The notes: generated by a model not told the origin, from the sequence alone. A stretch of DNA of 64,000 nucleotides from an uncultured Aquimarina sp. (GCA_947500845.1 CANMTP010000002.1:62001-126000); one strand, 5' to 3'; shown: positions 8,244 through 17,856, counted from the first letter of the stretch. Made by a program: numbers and translations.

Positions 8244-9152
8244 ATGAAAAACCTCAAAATCTATTGGCTTATAATGCTGGCAAGCATATTTCTTATTAGT
8301 TGCCAGGAACCTGAAATTCAACCTGAACAATTTTTGCTTGAAACTAATCTCAATGCAAAAATTGTAAGGGCACAACGAACTACAAACAATGTGTCATTTG
8401 ATGTGCCAGACCAGCAAATTTTAGATGAAAACGATGCGGAAGTATTATTTAGAAATCAAATTTCTGGCTGGGATAACGGTTTTGCCTCGGTACAAAGTAA
8501 GAAGCTAAAAGTGACCATGCCCAAAAATCATCATTTGAGCAATACTAATTCTAATCCTTTTGATGATGGGCTGCGATGTCGTATTGATGTGCCAGAGCGA
8601 GATGGATACGAGCTTCAATTTGATGTTATTTTTCAGTCAAACTTCTCGTTTAGTGGTGGTGGCAAAGTAGGATTTGGATTTGTAGTGGGTAAAGGTGTTT
8701 CTGGACTCGACACTACAGCTATTCGAGAGATGCAAGGAGGTAGTTTTAGAGTTGTTTGGGATCTACAAAATGGCAATCACTACCTTTGCCCCTATGTGTA
8801 TTATCAAGATATGGTTAATGAAAACGGAAGGGATTTTATTAATCACAGATTTCCATTAGAAGCTAGAAAAAGATACACTATACGGTTGCGTATCGAATCG
8901 AATACAACAGGAGACAGCGCCGATGGTTACGCTAAAATGGAGATTAGTACAAACTACGGAAATACCTTCCAAACGGTTTGGGAGAAAAGCGATATTCGAT
9001 GGTCTGGAAACGAGGATCCCTTCTTTCGCCATATCCGTCAGTTTTATTTTCAAAATTTCAGAGGCGGGCGCGGAAGTCAGTACGATGGTGATAGAGGCGA
9101 CCAAAGTGTCTATTTTGATCATGTAAAATGGAAGCCTTTTCGTAGGCGTTGA
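8244..9152 (+). CDS. lipoprotein with polysaccharide-lyase-like (PL14-type) fold
   Basis: The ATG at 8244 gives a signal peptide MKNLKIYWLIMLASIFLISC ending in a lipobox; the frame also opens 8 codons earlier. The rest looks like a single beta-jelly-roll: a GGGKVGFGF loop (about residue 135), MQGGSFRVVWDLQNG, a YVYYQDM strand, and a closing FYFQNFRGGRGSQYDG ... YFDHVKW. This order and the FxGG-with-Asp closing strand resemble alginate or glucuronan lyases of family PL14, so it may bind or cleave an acidic polysaccharide at the surface. I cannot identify catalytic residues with confidence. It precedes the convergent T9SS cargo gene. Confidence 0.55.
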   Translation: MKNLKIYWLIMLASIFLISCQEPEIQPEQFLLETNLNAKIVRAQRTTNNVSFDVPDQQILDENDAEVLFRNQISGWDNGFASVQSKKLKVTMPKNHHLSNTNSNPFDDGLRCRIDVPERDGYELQFDVIFQSNFSFSGGGKVGFGFVVGKGVSGLDTTAIREMQGGSFRVVWDLQNGNHYLCPYVYYQDMVNENGRDFINHRFPLEARKRYTIRLRIESNTTGDSADGYAKMEISTNYGNTFQTVWEKSDIRWSGNEDPFFRHIRQFYFQNFRGGRGSQYDGDRGDQSVYFDHVKWKPFRRR

Positions 9153-9250
9153 CCTAAGACTGTCTTAAAAATAAGGAGCATCATAAGGTTAGTTATTTCC
9201 TGAAAGTACCTAGCTACTTGTTGACTGATATCATTTCAAATTTATCCTAA

Positions 9251-9285
9251 AAAAGAGGCTATCTATTCAGATAGCCTCTATAATT
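9251..9285. terminator. bidirectional terminator
   Basis: AGAGGCTATCT (9254-9264), loop ATTC, AGATAGCCTCT (9269-9279): a perfect 11-base stem. An A run on the left gives the U tract for the leftward T9SS gene. It sits between two convergent genes. Confidence 0.8.
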
Positions 9286-9300
9286 TCATAAAACAACTAC

Positions 9301-12300
9301 TTATTTCTTATTAAATGCTCTAGTTATAATGATTTCATCTGCTGTGATTCTTGCAAAATAGGTTCCCGTTGGGAATGCACTTACATCGATTACATTCTCT
9401 ACACCCTGATAAACACGCTGACCATACATAGAGAAAATCTCTACACTTTGTATAGGTGTTTTACCTTCAGAGATGTTAAGTATGTTCTTAGTAGGAACAG
9501 GGTATAACTTAAACTGATTCTCTTGATCCTTAAGATCAGTAAGCTCATAGGTTTCAAGTCTTACTGCGGCTGCACTTTCAACACAAAATGTTGTAGCTTC
9601 AGAATTTGTAAACTCTCCACCAGAAACTATAGTTCCTGCACTACTGGATAAGGTATAGGAACCATTACCAAAGCTACAACAAATACCATCTTCAAATGAA
9701 TCTGAAATAGTAAAGGTATAAGTTCCATTGGCCAAACCGCTAATAGTTTCAGTTACCGTAGAACCATCAGGATTTGCGGTAGAGTAACTCTCGGAAGCTA
9801 CCGTAGTACCTCCTGCATTTACTAAAGTCCAGGAAGTTTCTTGTGGATAATTATCAAAAGTAATGCTTAAGGTTAACTCGCTATCTGCACAGTCTCCTCC
9901 GGGATCTGTACCGCTAGTAAGAGATATTGCATCTATTGCGGCATCAGCTCTCCAGGTATTTCCGGTAACTCGATTAAATCGTAATTGCACCCCAGTTCCC
10001 AAGTAAGCTGCCAGATCTATCGTGGCTGTTTGCCATGCGTTTCCTTGATTTCCGCTTCGATTCCAAATACTTATCCATGTTGCACCTTCATCATTACTAG
10101 CTTCTACATCTAAGGTTCCAAAGTTATTAGCTCCAAACATGTGGTATCTAAAAGAGAATGTAGCTGAAGTTGCAGCTCCCAGATCGAAACATGGAGAAGT
10201 AAGTATCGCCTGCTTATTAGGAAAACCGGTGCCATTTCCTGAAGCTTCTACGTATATGTAAGATGATCCATCGTCGGCTCCAGAAGGGCCAGTACTATTT
10301 GAAGGAGTGCCATTGGAGTTTCTTATCCAATCTAGGTCATCACTCGCACTCTGAGTCCAACCGCCTAAATTCGCTTCAAAACTTTCATTATAAGGAGTGC
10401 CTAAACCTCCTATACATCCTGTAGCCTCTGGTGTAGTAACGCTAAGCGCATTACTTGCTGCAGATGCATTTCCAGCAGCGTCTGTTGCAATTACAGTAAA
10501 TTGATATGTGGTTTGAGGTACTAAGCCTGTGATGGTAGCTGTTGCAACAGAAACAGTATCAACAGCAACTCCGTCTTGTAATACTTCATAAGCAGTTACC
10601 CCAACGTTATCTGTTGATGCATCCCAACTTATAGTAGCTTGATTTGCCGAAACATTGGTCGCTACAAGATTTGCAGGAACTGACGGTGCCTGAGTATCTG
10701 GAGCTGATGTAGTTACATTCAAGGTAGTACTCGCTGCTGATGTATTCCCTGCAGCATCTGTAGCAGCTACTGCAAAATCATACGATGTACTTGGTGTTAA
10801 TCCGGTAATATTTACGGTAGTAGTAGCTACTGTATCGATGACTACTCCGTCCTGTAATACTTCATATCCTGTAACTCCGATATTATCTGTAGAAGCGTCC
10901 CAACTAAGTGCCAAAGAAGATTGTGTTATTTCTGAAGCTGATAAATTTGTGGGTACAGTTGGTGCCTCGGTATCTGGAGTATCTGGTTCTATTTTAAATG
11001 CCACAACATGACTCCTTCTCACATTGGGAGCAGGTCCCTTCATATATTCTGAAATGTGCCAGAAGGTCATATCATCCAATGGGTCGATCGTCATTTGCCC
11101 ATAATCACCATAACGCCCATCACTGCGGTTATTTTGGCTATCTCCATCGGCAGATACTTGCTCTACAGCAGTCATTGTACCTAGCGGATCATTTGCCAAT
11201 CTACCCGTATATCTCAATGAAGTAAATACACTACTACTCACAACTGTATACCCCATCCCTATATTTCCTTGTGCATCTTGAGCTATACTTCCGCAAAATG
11301 CGCTAAGTCCATCTGGTTGCACATAAGTTCCTTCCTGGAAAATTGTCCAGGGCTGTCCATCAGCTGTTTGTCTTAATTCGTACCAGCGAATACCGGCCAG
11401 ACTATCTGTACCATCAAGATCTACTACAAAATTTAAAACTATCGAATTATGTGTTCCAAAACGTCTATAGTTGGTCATATACATCATTGTAGCCTGTAAT
11501 GCATCAATATCAGGACCGTTACCTGGCTCATCTAAGTTTTGAAATGATCCATTATCAAACACACTGTCAAACGGTGTAGTTGTAATTTCTTGAGGTTGAG
11601 AAATGGTCGAATTAGTAGGGGTAGCCCAATCCACATTAGTAGTCCATACTTTTAAGTGGTCAGTAGAAACTCCTGACCACGAATCATCTTGCAAATAAAT
11701 AATAGAGTGCCCTACTCCAACAGGTGGTAAAGTAACCCCGGTGGCATTTGAGCCTCCCGGACTATAGAATCCATTAGTTTCAGCGCCTGGTAATGGAAAA
11801 CCAATAATCTGTGCACTAGCATCTCCCACTAACATTTTATCTCTCTCGACAGCAAATACAACTTCGTTTGACTGTGGTGCATTTTGGTTCTTGTTTGCCG
11901 TAATATAGTAGCCATCCGACCAAACAGAAAACTTTGGATAGTCAGGAAAAGTATCGGTTAAAAATTCATAGGTAAACCAGCCGTCATTGACAGGATCTGG
12001 CCCTTGACTTACCGCAATTAAAAATCCATCTGGATTACTAAAGGCTCCCTTAAACTGTGTTACAAGAAAACGATCGGCAAAATTATCGTAAATAACAATT
12101 GGATCTCCATCGGTTTCGCCTGGAAAAAGAGTAGATAGTGAAGCTTCTGGCAACAACACATTACCATCTCTATCTAAAATACCGAAACCAGAATTAAATG
12201 CATAAACATAATGATTTGGCCCAATAGCACCAGTTGCGTCATTTAAGACTGTTCCAATATGAGCATCAAAAGAAGCAATAGGTGCCGTTGTTGCCATTTT

Positions 12301-12573
12301 CGAAGTATTCTTCTTTTGAGAGGCAACAAGAGGATCTCCATTATTGGGAAAACCCTTTCCGGGTATAAATTGATTAAAACCCTGTCGCTTAGGAGGTGCC
12401 TTGTGTGCCATTCCTGAAGCAGAAACAATGTTTTTCATTTTTGAAAAAGCAGGAATCTCCTTAACGCTTTTAGCGTTTGAAAAGAATGTAGCTTTTGTTG
12501 GAGCTACTTTTTGAGCAAAAAGCCCAAAAGTACAAAATGTAAAAAGTGTTACATAAAAGAATGTTGTTTTCAT
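9301..12573 (-). CDS. large secreted T9SS cargo protein with FN3 and MAM-like domains
   Basis: This 1090-residue protein begins with a signal peptide (MKTTFFYVTLFTFCTFGLFAQ) and ends with a type A T9SS sorting domain: about residue 1011 onward, FKLYPVPTKNILNIS, then GTYFARI and a basic FNKK tail. Between them are an uncharacterised N-terminal region (about 80-530), two tandem fibronectin type III domains (about 534-625 and 625-711) whose DNA is also similar, a MAM-like jelly-roll (about 724-888; YNESFEANLGGW), and a further beta domain. It should cross the outer membrane through the T9SS and be anchored or released. It has no recognisable protease or glycosidase site. A role in adhesion is possible. 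Confidence 0.85.
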   Translation of the reverse strand: MKTTFFYVTLFTFCTFGLFAQKVAPTKATFFSNAKSVKEIPAFSKMKNIVSASGMAHKAPPKRQGFNQFIPGKGFPNNGDPLVASQKKNTSKMATTAPIASFDAHIGTVLNDATGAIGPNHYVYAFNSGFGILDRDGNVLLPEASLSTLFPGETDGDPIVIYDNFADRFLVTQFKGAFSNPDGFLIAVSQGPDPVNDGWFTYEFLTDTFPDYPKFSVWSDGYYITANKNQNAPQSNEVVFAVERDKMLVGDASAQIIGFPLPGAETNGFYSPGGSNATGVTLPPVGVGHSIIYLQDDSWSGVSTDHLKVWTTNVDWATPTNSTISQPQEITTTPFDSVFDNGSFQNLDEPGNGPDIDALQATMMYMTNYRRFGTHNSIVLNFVVDLDGTDSLAGIRWYELRQTADGQPWTIFQEGTYVQPDGLSAFCGSIAQDAQGNIGMGYTVVSSSVFTSLRYTGRLANDPLGTMTAVEQVSADGDSQNNRSDGRYGDYGQMTIDPLDDMTFWHISEYMKGPAPNVRRSHVVAFKIEPDTPDTEAPTVPTNLSASEITQSSLALSWDASTDNIGVTGYEVLQDGVVIDTVATTTVNITGLTPSTSYDFAVAATDAAGNTSAASTTLNVTTSAPDTQAPSVPANLVATNVSANQATISWDASTDNVGVTAYEVLQDGVAVDTVSVATATITGLVPQTTYQFTVIATDAAGNASAASNALSVTTPEATGCIGGLGTPYNESFEANLGGWTQSASDDLDWIRNSNGTPSNSTGPSGADDGSSYIYVEASGNGTGFPNKQAILTSPCFDLGAATSATFSFRYHMFGANNFGTLDVEASNDEGATWISIWNRSGNQGNAWQTATIDLAAYLGTGVQLRFNRVTGNTWRADAAIDAISLTSGTDPGGDCADSELTLSITFDNYPQETSWTLVNAGGTTVASESYSTANPDGSTVTETISGLANGTYTFTISDSFEDGICCSFGNGSYTLSSSAGTIVSGGEFTNSEATTFCVESAAAVRLETYELTDLKDQENQFKLYPVPTKNILNISEGKTPIQSVEIFSMYGQRVYQGVENVIDVSAFPTGTYFARITADEIIITRAFNKK

Positions 12574-13080
12574 TTGTGTGAAATTTGGTTAATGGTTTGT
12601 TTAAAATATAATTAATATTATGACCACATTATTGTGGTGTAAGCATGAGTCTATTTTTGTTTAATGTAAGGAAGAAATAGCTTGATTTTTAGTTTGTTAA
12701 ATATAGAGTATTTAACCAAGAAACAAAAAAATAATATGTCATAAAATACTTACAATCAGTTAGTTACTTTAAAACCATAAAAAAATTGAGGATTTTATCT
12801 CTATTTATATATTTAACAATTTACTTTTTTTAGTGAAATATTTAACATTTTGATTATTAAACGATTAACATATTAGTTTGATAGGGTAGTAGTCGTATTA
12901 AGGTGAACCAACCTTTGTGTACGCAATAATAGCCCCAAAATAAAAAAAGAGCAGTACGTCATTACTACTCTCTTTAAGAGATAAATTATTTACATTTAAT
13001 TAAAATTAATCAGGAGATTTATTTTACTATCTTATCACGTCGCGCTTCATTTTCAACGTTTTAATTGAAAAAGTTATCGA
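12574..13080. other. gene-free, very AT-rich interval
   Basis: This 507-base stretch holds the upstream region of the T9SS cargo gene and the downstream region of the beta-barrel gene. I see a small hairpin ACCACA-TTAT-TGTGGT at 12624-12639 and a terminator at 12941-12971, but no exact TAnnTTTG box and no convincing reading frame. Confidence 0.6.
12941..12971 (-). terminator. terminator of the leftward beta-barrel gene
   Basis: AGAGCAGTA (12948-12956) faces TACTACTCT (12963-12971) with one mismatch, and an A run at 12942-12948 supplies the U tract on the minus strand. It lies about 110 bases beyond the stop of the gene at 13081. Confidence 0.55.
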
Positions 13081-14151
13081 TTAAAGGTCAAAACGTAATC
13101 CTAATGACACATTATTTTGATCGATCTCTGCACTTCTAAAGATAGGAGATAAATCATATTTGGCATATAAGGACATATCCCCAAAACCAACGTAAGTACT
13201 TAAACCATAAACTGAATCACTCGTATTATAATCCCTTTTAATCTTGTCTTTAACACGATCCCCATTTTCTCTATATTTTAACTTTTGACGTGTACTTATA
13301 TTTGCTCCCACGTACCCTCCTAACCCTATTCTAAATTTACGGCCTGTATAGTATCGTATACTCTTCTCAGTCTCTCTCACTTTTGAGGGTCCGAACTCAA
13401 AATGAACAGGAACCACAATATTATCCATTCTAAATTTTGATTTGTTTAGTTCTAGTGGAAATTCTTCTAATTCAGTTTGATTTCCATTTTCGACAAAAAA
13501 TCTGTTATTTGTAGGCTTTAAACCGTTTGAAGTATAGGAGATCCCGTATTTTAATCTTAAAAAATTTGTGTTTCTAAACACCCTGGTTTTCCAAAACCAT
13601 CCAATTTCAAAAAATCTACTACCTGCGATTTTATAATCAGAATCATCTAATGATTGACCATCGACAATTGCATTATTAAGTCCAAATGCAATTACCAAGC
13701 CTGAGGTTGTGCGTCTATCATACTTAATTTTAGGTTCTGCACCAGTATTTACTTTAACCCCAAAAAGCAAATCCCCTTCTTCTCTGTCTTTTGCACCTAT
13801 GCCGATCCATATTTCTGGATCTTTTGTATTCAAATATTCTGAACCATTACGCTCTAACAAAGCAATTTTGTTATCAATAATAGCTATTCGATTTTCGATA
13901 TTTAATGCATGAATTTTGGCTGCCTCCTCTTTTAAATTTTGAGCCTCTTCGATGGTTATTTTATTAGCATCTAATTGCCCATTTATAGCCTCGACTTCTT
14001 TCTTTAATGCATCTTTCTCTGTTGTGATAATATTTTCTTTCTGAGCTTTTAAGTTCTCAATTTTATTGCTCCCTGAGTCTTCTTGAGCATTTGAAAATTG
14101 AACACATAGTGTCATGGCCATCAATGTGGCAATTGTAATTAACGTCTTCAT
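13081..14151 (-). CDS. secreted protein with coiled coil and outer-membrane beta-barrel-like C-terminal part
   Basis: A 356-residue protein with a signal peptide (MKTLITIATLMAMTLCVQFSNAQ). Residues 25-105 are rich in Lys, Glu, Asn and Ala and look like a coiled coil (LKAQKENIITTEKDAL...). From about residue 110 the pattern changes to alternating aromatic and polar residues with many Gly/Tyr (GIGAKDREEGDLLFGV, FRIGLGGYVGANIST), ending LGLRFDL with a terminal hydrophobic residue. That suits an outer-membrane beta-barrel behind a periplasmic coiled coil. I do not recognise a named family. It follows the sigma factor and its partner on the same strand and may belong to their operon. Confidence 0.65.
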   Translation of the reverse strand: MKTLITIATLMAMTLCVQFSNAQEDSGSNKIENLKAQKENIITTEKDALKKEVEAINGQLDANKITIEEAQNLKEEAAKIHALNIENRIAIIDNKIALLERNGSEYLNTKDPEIWIGIGAKDREEGDLLFGVKVNTGAEPKIKYDRRTTSGLVIAFGLNNAIVDGQSLDDSDYKIAGSRFFEIGWFWKTRVFRNTNFLRLKYGISYTSNGLKPTNNRFFVENGNQTELEEFPLELNKSKFRMDNIVVPVHFEFGPSKVRETEKSIRYYTGRKFRIGLGGYVGANISTRQKLKYRENGDRVKDKIKRDYNTSDSVYGLSTYVGFGDMSLYAKYDLSPIFRSAEIDQNNVSLGLRFDL

Positions 14152-14222
14152 TTTTTTGAATTTTGATCCTGTAAGGTCTCCCTCCTTTCAGAGGGAAACC
14201 AAAGGTTGATTGATGAATAAAT

Positions 14223-15041
14223 TTAATTCTCTCTTTCTGCTACCGCAGTTTTAACTTTCTGAAAACCCGACTTAAGTGCTTCAAAAACTCGCTGTTTGAA
14301 GGTTTCATCAATTTCTTCCTCAACGTCTTGAAGAAGAGCCGTTGCACTTACCGTATTAGATTTTATTATTTCTTGGGTTGTAATGTCCCGTTGTGCTTCT
14401 CGCAATAAATTATCTATTTCTTCATCGGTAACCTGGGTATTATTTTTTTGTAATTCTTCAATTTGGGCTACTACACCTTCTATCTTGTCTTTAATCACTT
14501 CAGAAGAAATCGGTAAAATATCTTCCCGAGTTAACGAATTAGAATCCACCTGATCATTCTGTACTACATCTGTAATAGCATTCTTTTCGTTTACATTAGT
14601 ATCTTTTGCAATAAATTTCTGCAAGTTTATCTTGTCTTTTTGCGATAGGATCTTTTCTTCTTCTTTAGAATTAACGACAACTCTATTGTCATTTTTCTCA
14701 TTATTAATAGTCCCATTTATCTTTTCCTCAGAACTCTTTTGTTCTTCATCATTTTTCTGAACAATCTCAATATCATTCTGTTTCACTTCCTCTTTACCTC
14801 TATCCACAAATTGTGGATCCATTTTATTCGAAGCAGGTCTATCATTGAATACCGAAGTAAGTATTAAAACTCCCACAAATACGGCAGCTATGCTATACCA
14901 CCAGATCTTTTTATTTCCTTCTTTATGACCCTCTGTATCCTCTAGTTGTGATGATAATTTTTCCCAAGAGCCTTCGGAAGGATGTATAGCACGCTGCTCC
15001 AGCTTTTCCTTTATTTTATCTTCAAATTTCAATGGTGCCAT
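14223..15041 (-). CDS. probable membrane partner (anti-sigma-like) of the ECF sigma factor
   Basis: A 272-residue protein with a cytoplasmic N-terminal segment (FEDKIKEKLEQRAIHPSEGSWEKLSSQL), one transmembrane span near residues 47-64 (IWWYSIAAVFVGVLILTSVF), and a long charged, Glu/Lys/Asn-rich remainder that would lie outside the inner membrane. The start overlaps the end of the sigma factor gene by 20 bases, which suggests coupling. Proteins of this layout encoded right behind ECF sigma factors in Bacteroidota often act as anti-sigma factors. It lacks the classical zinc-binding anti-sigma motif, so the role is inferred from position. Confidence 0.6.
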   Translation of the reverse strand: MAPLKFEDKIKEKLEQRAIHPSEGSWEKLSSQLEDTEGHKEGNKKIWWYSIAAVFVGVLILTSVFNDRPASNKMDPQFVDRGKEEVKQNDIEIVQKNDEEQKSSEEKINGTINNEKNDNRVVVNSKEEEKILSQKDKINLQKFIAKDTNVNEKNAITDVVQNDQVDSNSLTREDILPISSEVIKDKIEGVVAQIEELQKNNTQVTDEEIDNLLREAQRDITTQEIIKSNTVSATALLQDVEEEIDETFKQRVFEALKSGFQKVKTAVAEREN

Positions 15042-15597
15042 TACTTATTCTATTTTGTTGTTTTAATTTTTGCTGCAACATTTTTCTAGCTTTAAACAGT
15101 TGCGATTTAGAAGTATTTTCTGAAATCTCTAAAGTTTTTGCTATCTCGCTGTGTTTGTATCCTTCAACAGCATATAATACAAACACCATTCTATATCCTT
15201 CTGGCAAACTATCGATTAGTTCCTGAATTTGTTCTACTTCAAGTTCTGTATTGATATTATTCCAGGATTCCTCATTATAGTTTGTTATTTCTTCGGTAAA
15301 GAATATCTGTTTTTGCTTTCTTAAAAAAGAAATAGATTCGTTCACCATAATTCTTCGTATCCATCCTTCAAAACTACCTTCGAATTTAAAGTTTTTTAAG
15401 TTCAAAAACACCTTCAGAAAACCACTTAACATCACTTCTTCAGCAAAATGTATATCTCTTATATACTGTCTGCAAACACTTAACATCTTAGGAGCGTATT
15501 GATCGTACAATTGATGCTGAGCATCTCTATGCTGTTTTGCTGCTTTCTTGACTAGCTGTGTTTCGTTTGTATAAAATTGAATAATTTTCAATACCAA
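15022..15597 (-). CDS. RNA polymerase ECF sigma factor
   Basis: This 191-residue sigma-70 family protein of the extracytoplasmic-function type shows region 2 around residues 25-90 (LYDQYAPKMLSVCRQYI, DIHFAEEVM, FEGWIRRIMVNESISFLRK) and region 4 around 120-180 (IDSLPEGYRMVFVLYAVEGYKHSEIA, ENTSKSQLFKARKMLQQKL). It would direct RNA polymerase to a small regulon, probably in answer to an envelope signal sensed through the overlapping downstream membrane protein. The start at 15597 leaves a normal N terminus before region 2. Confidence 0.9.
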   Translation of the reverse strand: MVLKIIQFYTNETQLVKKAAKQHRDAQHQLYDQYAPKMLSVCRQYIRDIHFAEEVMLSGFLKVFLNLKNFKFEGSFEGWIRRIMVNESISFLRKQKQIFFTEEITNYNEESWNNINTELEVEQIQELIDSLPEGYRMVFVLYAVEGYKHSEIAKTLEISENTSKSQLFKARKMLQQKLKQQNRISNGTIEI

Positions 15598-15671
15598 GAA
15601 TTAATTAATTTGATCCTCTATTTACATAGACGAGATAAAAAACAGAATGGTTGCCTGGGGTATAAAAAATA

Positions 15672-16649
15672 TTATTTTTTTCGATCAATCACATAATCGA
15701 CCATGAGTTCTAAAGAAGATTTATAATCTGAATCAGGATATTCTGATAAAATTGAAAGTGCTTCAGTTTTAAATTGATGCATCACTTTAATTGCATAATC
15801 TAATCCAGAACTTTCTTTTACAAAAGCTATTACTTCTTTAACTCGCTTTTTATCTTTATTATGATTTTTAACCGAGTTAATGAGCCACTTTTTTTTCTCC
15901 TTGGTACAGTTGTTAAGTGTGTAAATCAATGGAAGTGTCATCTTTTGTTCTTTGATATCAATTCCTGTAGGTTTTCCTATGGCAGTATCACCGTAATCAA
16001 AGAGATCATCCTTGATTTGGAATGCCATTCCTATTAACTCACCAAATTTTCTCATTTTGTGAACGTCAGGAGAGTCGGGAGATACAGAACATGATCCCAA
16101 AGCACAGCATGCAGCGATTAACGTTGCTGTTTTCTGACGTATAATTTCAAAATAAATCTCTTCTGTTATGTCTAAATTTCTTGCTTTCTCTATTTGCAGA
16201 AGTTCACCCTCACTCATTTCTCGTACGGCTACTGAAATAATCTTTAAAAGATCAAAATCCCCATGGTCTATTGATAACAAAAGACCTTTGGATAACAAAT
16301 AATCCCCAACTAGAACAGCTATTTTATTTTTCCAGAGCGCATTTATCGAAAAGAAGCCTCTTCTTCTATTTGAATCATCTACCACATCATCATGGACTAA
16401 GGTAGCTGTATGGATTAATTCTATTACTGAAGCTCCCCTATAAGTTCTCTCGTTTACTTCGCCTCCCGAAACCATTTTGGCTACAAGAAAAACAAACATA
16501 GGTCGCATTTGTTTTCCTTTTCTGTTAACGATATAATGGGTGATTCGATTAAGAAGAGCAACTTGAGAGGACATTGACTGTGAAAACTTTTGCTCAAAAA
16601 GTTCCATCTCATCAACAATAGGTAGCTTTATTTCCTCAACAACTTTCAA
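15672..16649 (-). CDS. trans-polyprenyl diphosphate synthase (octaprenyl type)
   Basis: A 325-residue prenyltransferase that condenses isopentenyl diphosphate onto an allylic diphosphate to build the side chain of respiratory quinones (menaquinone in this group). Both Asp-rich motifs are present: HDDVVDDSNRRRG (first, near residues 92-104) and FQIKDDLFDY (second, near 211-220). KGKQMRPMF holds the usual substrate-binding Lys/Arg. The chain length cannot be fixed by eye. The gene lies 88 bases after rlmN on the same strand. Confidence 0.88.
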   Translation of the reverse strand: MKVVEEIKLPIVDEMELFEQKFSQSMSSQVALLNRITHYIVNRKGKQMRPMFVFLVAKMVSGGEVNERTYRGASVIELIHTATLVHDDVVDDSNRRRGFFSINALWKNKIAVLVGDYLLSKGLLLSIDHGDFDLLKIISVAVREMSEGELLQIEKARNLDITEEIYFEIIRQKTATLIAACCALGSCSVSPDSPDVHKMRKFGELIGMAFQIKDDLFDYGDTAIGKPTGIDIKEQKMTLPLIYTLNNCTKEKKKWLINSVKNHNKDKKRVKEVIAFVKESSGLDYAIKVMHQFKTEALSILSEYPDSDYKSSLELMVDYVIDRKK

Positions 16650-16737
16650 TACGAGACGCTAATTCTGATTTCTAACTTCGTACGAAGATAATATAAATTG
16701 TTTTTTGTTTACAGGTAATCATGTTAATAAAGAAAAA

Positions 16738-17778
16738 TCATGATTTATTTGCCAATTGCCCGCAAGCTGCATCGATATCTTTTCCTCTGCTTCGACGAAC
16801 ATTTACCACTATCCCTGTGGATTCTAATGCACTAATATAATTATTGATAGCTTTGCCAGACGCCTGCTGAAATTCGCCATCATCTATAGGATTATATTCT
16901 ATTAAATTGATCTTACAAGGCACATAAGAACAAAACCTAATAAGGGCATCGATATCTTCTTTTCTATCATTAATCCCATCCCAAACGACGTACTCATAGG
17001 TAATTCTACTTTTGGTTTTGGCATACCAATATTCTAAAGCCTCTTTAAGATCTACTAAAGGAAAGGTTTCATTAAATGGCATAATTGAAGTTCGAACTTC
17101 ATCAATTGCAGAATGTAACGATACTGCCAGTTTGAACTTTACCTCATCATCTGCCATTTTTTTAATCATTTTTGGCACTCCTGATGTAGATAATGTGATT
17201 CTTTTGGGAGACATTCCTAATCCTTCTTCAGCAGTAATTTTATCTATCGCTTTAAGCACGTTATTATAATTCATAAGTGGCTCTCCCATTCCCATAAAGA
17301 CGATATTAGATAATGGCCGATTGTGGTACAATCTACTTTCTCGATCTATAGCAACGACTTGATCATAAATCTCATCAGGATTAAGATTACGCATTCTTTT
17401 TAATCGTGCCGTAGCGCAAAATTTGCAATCCAAACTGCATCCCACTTGTGAGGACACACATGCGGTTGTCCTTGTTGCCGTTGGTATTAGCACAGATTCT
17501 ACAATTAATCCGTCATGTAGCCTTACCGCATTTTTTATTGTACCATCGGTACTGCGCTGCATTTGATCAACCCGAATATGATTAATTACAAAATTGTCTT
17601 CAAGTAGTTGTCTGGTGGTTTTAGATATATTAGTCATGTCATCAAAGCTATGGGCACCTTTACTCCATAACCATTCATACACCTGATTCCCTCTAAAGGC
17701 TTTATCTCCGATCTCTTCAAAGAAGAGTCTTAATTGATCTTTTGTTAATGCTCTTATATCTTTTTTCTTTCCAGTCAT
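16738..17778 (-). CDS. rlmN: 23S rRNA (adenine-2503-C2)-methyltransferase RlmN
   Basis: This 346-residue radical-SAM methyltransferase modifies A2503 of 23S rRNA and A37 of some tRNAs. The radical-SAM cluster motif is CSLDCKFCATA (Cys-x3-Cys-x2-Cys) near residue 115, and the SAM-binding GEPLMN stretch follows at about 165. A Cys near the C terminus (DIDAACGQL) and the CVSSQVGC Cys upstream of the cluster fit the catalytic pair of this family. Its -7 box lies so near the start codon that the mRNA may be almost leaderless. Confidence 0.95.
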   Translation of the reverse strand: MTGKKKDIRALTKDQLRLFFEEIGDKAFRGNQVYEWLWSKGAHSFDDMTNISKTTRQLLEDNFVINHIRVDQMQRSTDGTIKNAVRLHDGLIVESVLIPTATRTTACVSSQVGCSLDCKFCATARLKRMRNLNPDEIYDQVVAIDRESRLYHNRPLSNIVFMGMGEPLMNYNNVLKAIDKITAEEGLGMSPKRITLSTSGVPKMIKKMADDEVKFKLAVSLHSAIDEVRTSIMPFNETFPLVDLKEALEYWYAKTKSRITYEYVVWDGINDRKEDIDALIRFCSYVPCKINLIEYNPIDDGEFQQASGKAINNYISALESTGIVVNVRRSRGKDIDAACGQLANKS

Positions 17779-17785
17779 ACTTTTG

Positions 17786-17793
17786 CAAAAATA
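17786..17793 (-). promoter_or_regulatory. -7 box of the rlmN promoter
   Basis: TATTTTTG on the minus strand (17793-17786) is a perfect TAnnTTTG. Its last base is only seven bases before the ATG at 17778, so transcription should begin at or very close to the start codon. Upstream bases of the promoter lie inside the terminator of the preceding gene. Confidence 0.5.
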
Positions 17794-17824
17794 AAAAACT
17801 CTGATATCAATATCAGAGTTTTTC
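17793..17824. terminator. bidirectional terminator after the DUF2147 gene
   Basis: ACTCTGATAT (17798-17807), loop CA, ATATCAGAGT (17810-17819), flanked by A and T runs of five on the two sides. It lies between the stop of the gene at 17857 and the start of rlmN. Confidence 0.85.
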
Positions 17825-17856
17825 TATTATAGTTCTAATGGAAATAAACTTTACTA

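Noticed and set aside
9254-9279. Perfect 11-base inverted repeat as a possible transposon end
   Set aside because: The short loop, adjacent A run and position between convergent genes are those of a terminator.
10440-10980. Tandem similar DNA segments inside the T9SS protein gene as a mobile or CRISPR-like repeat
   Set aside because: They encode two fibronectin type III domains; this is domain duplication within one reading frame.
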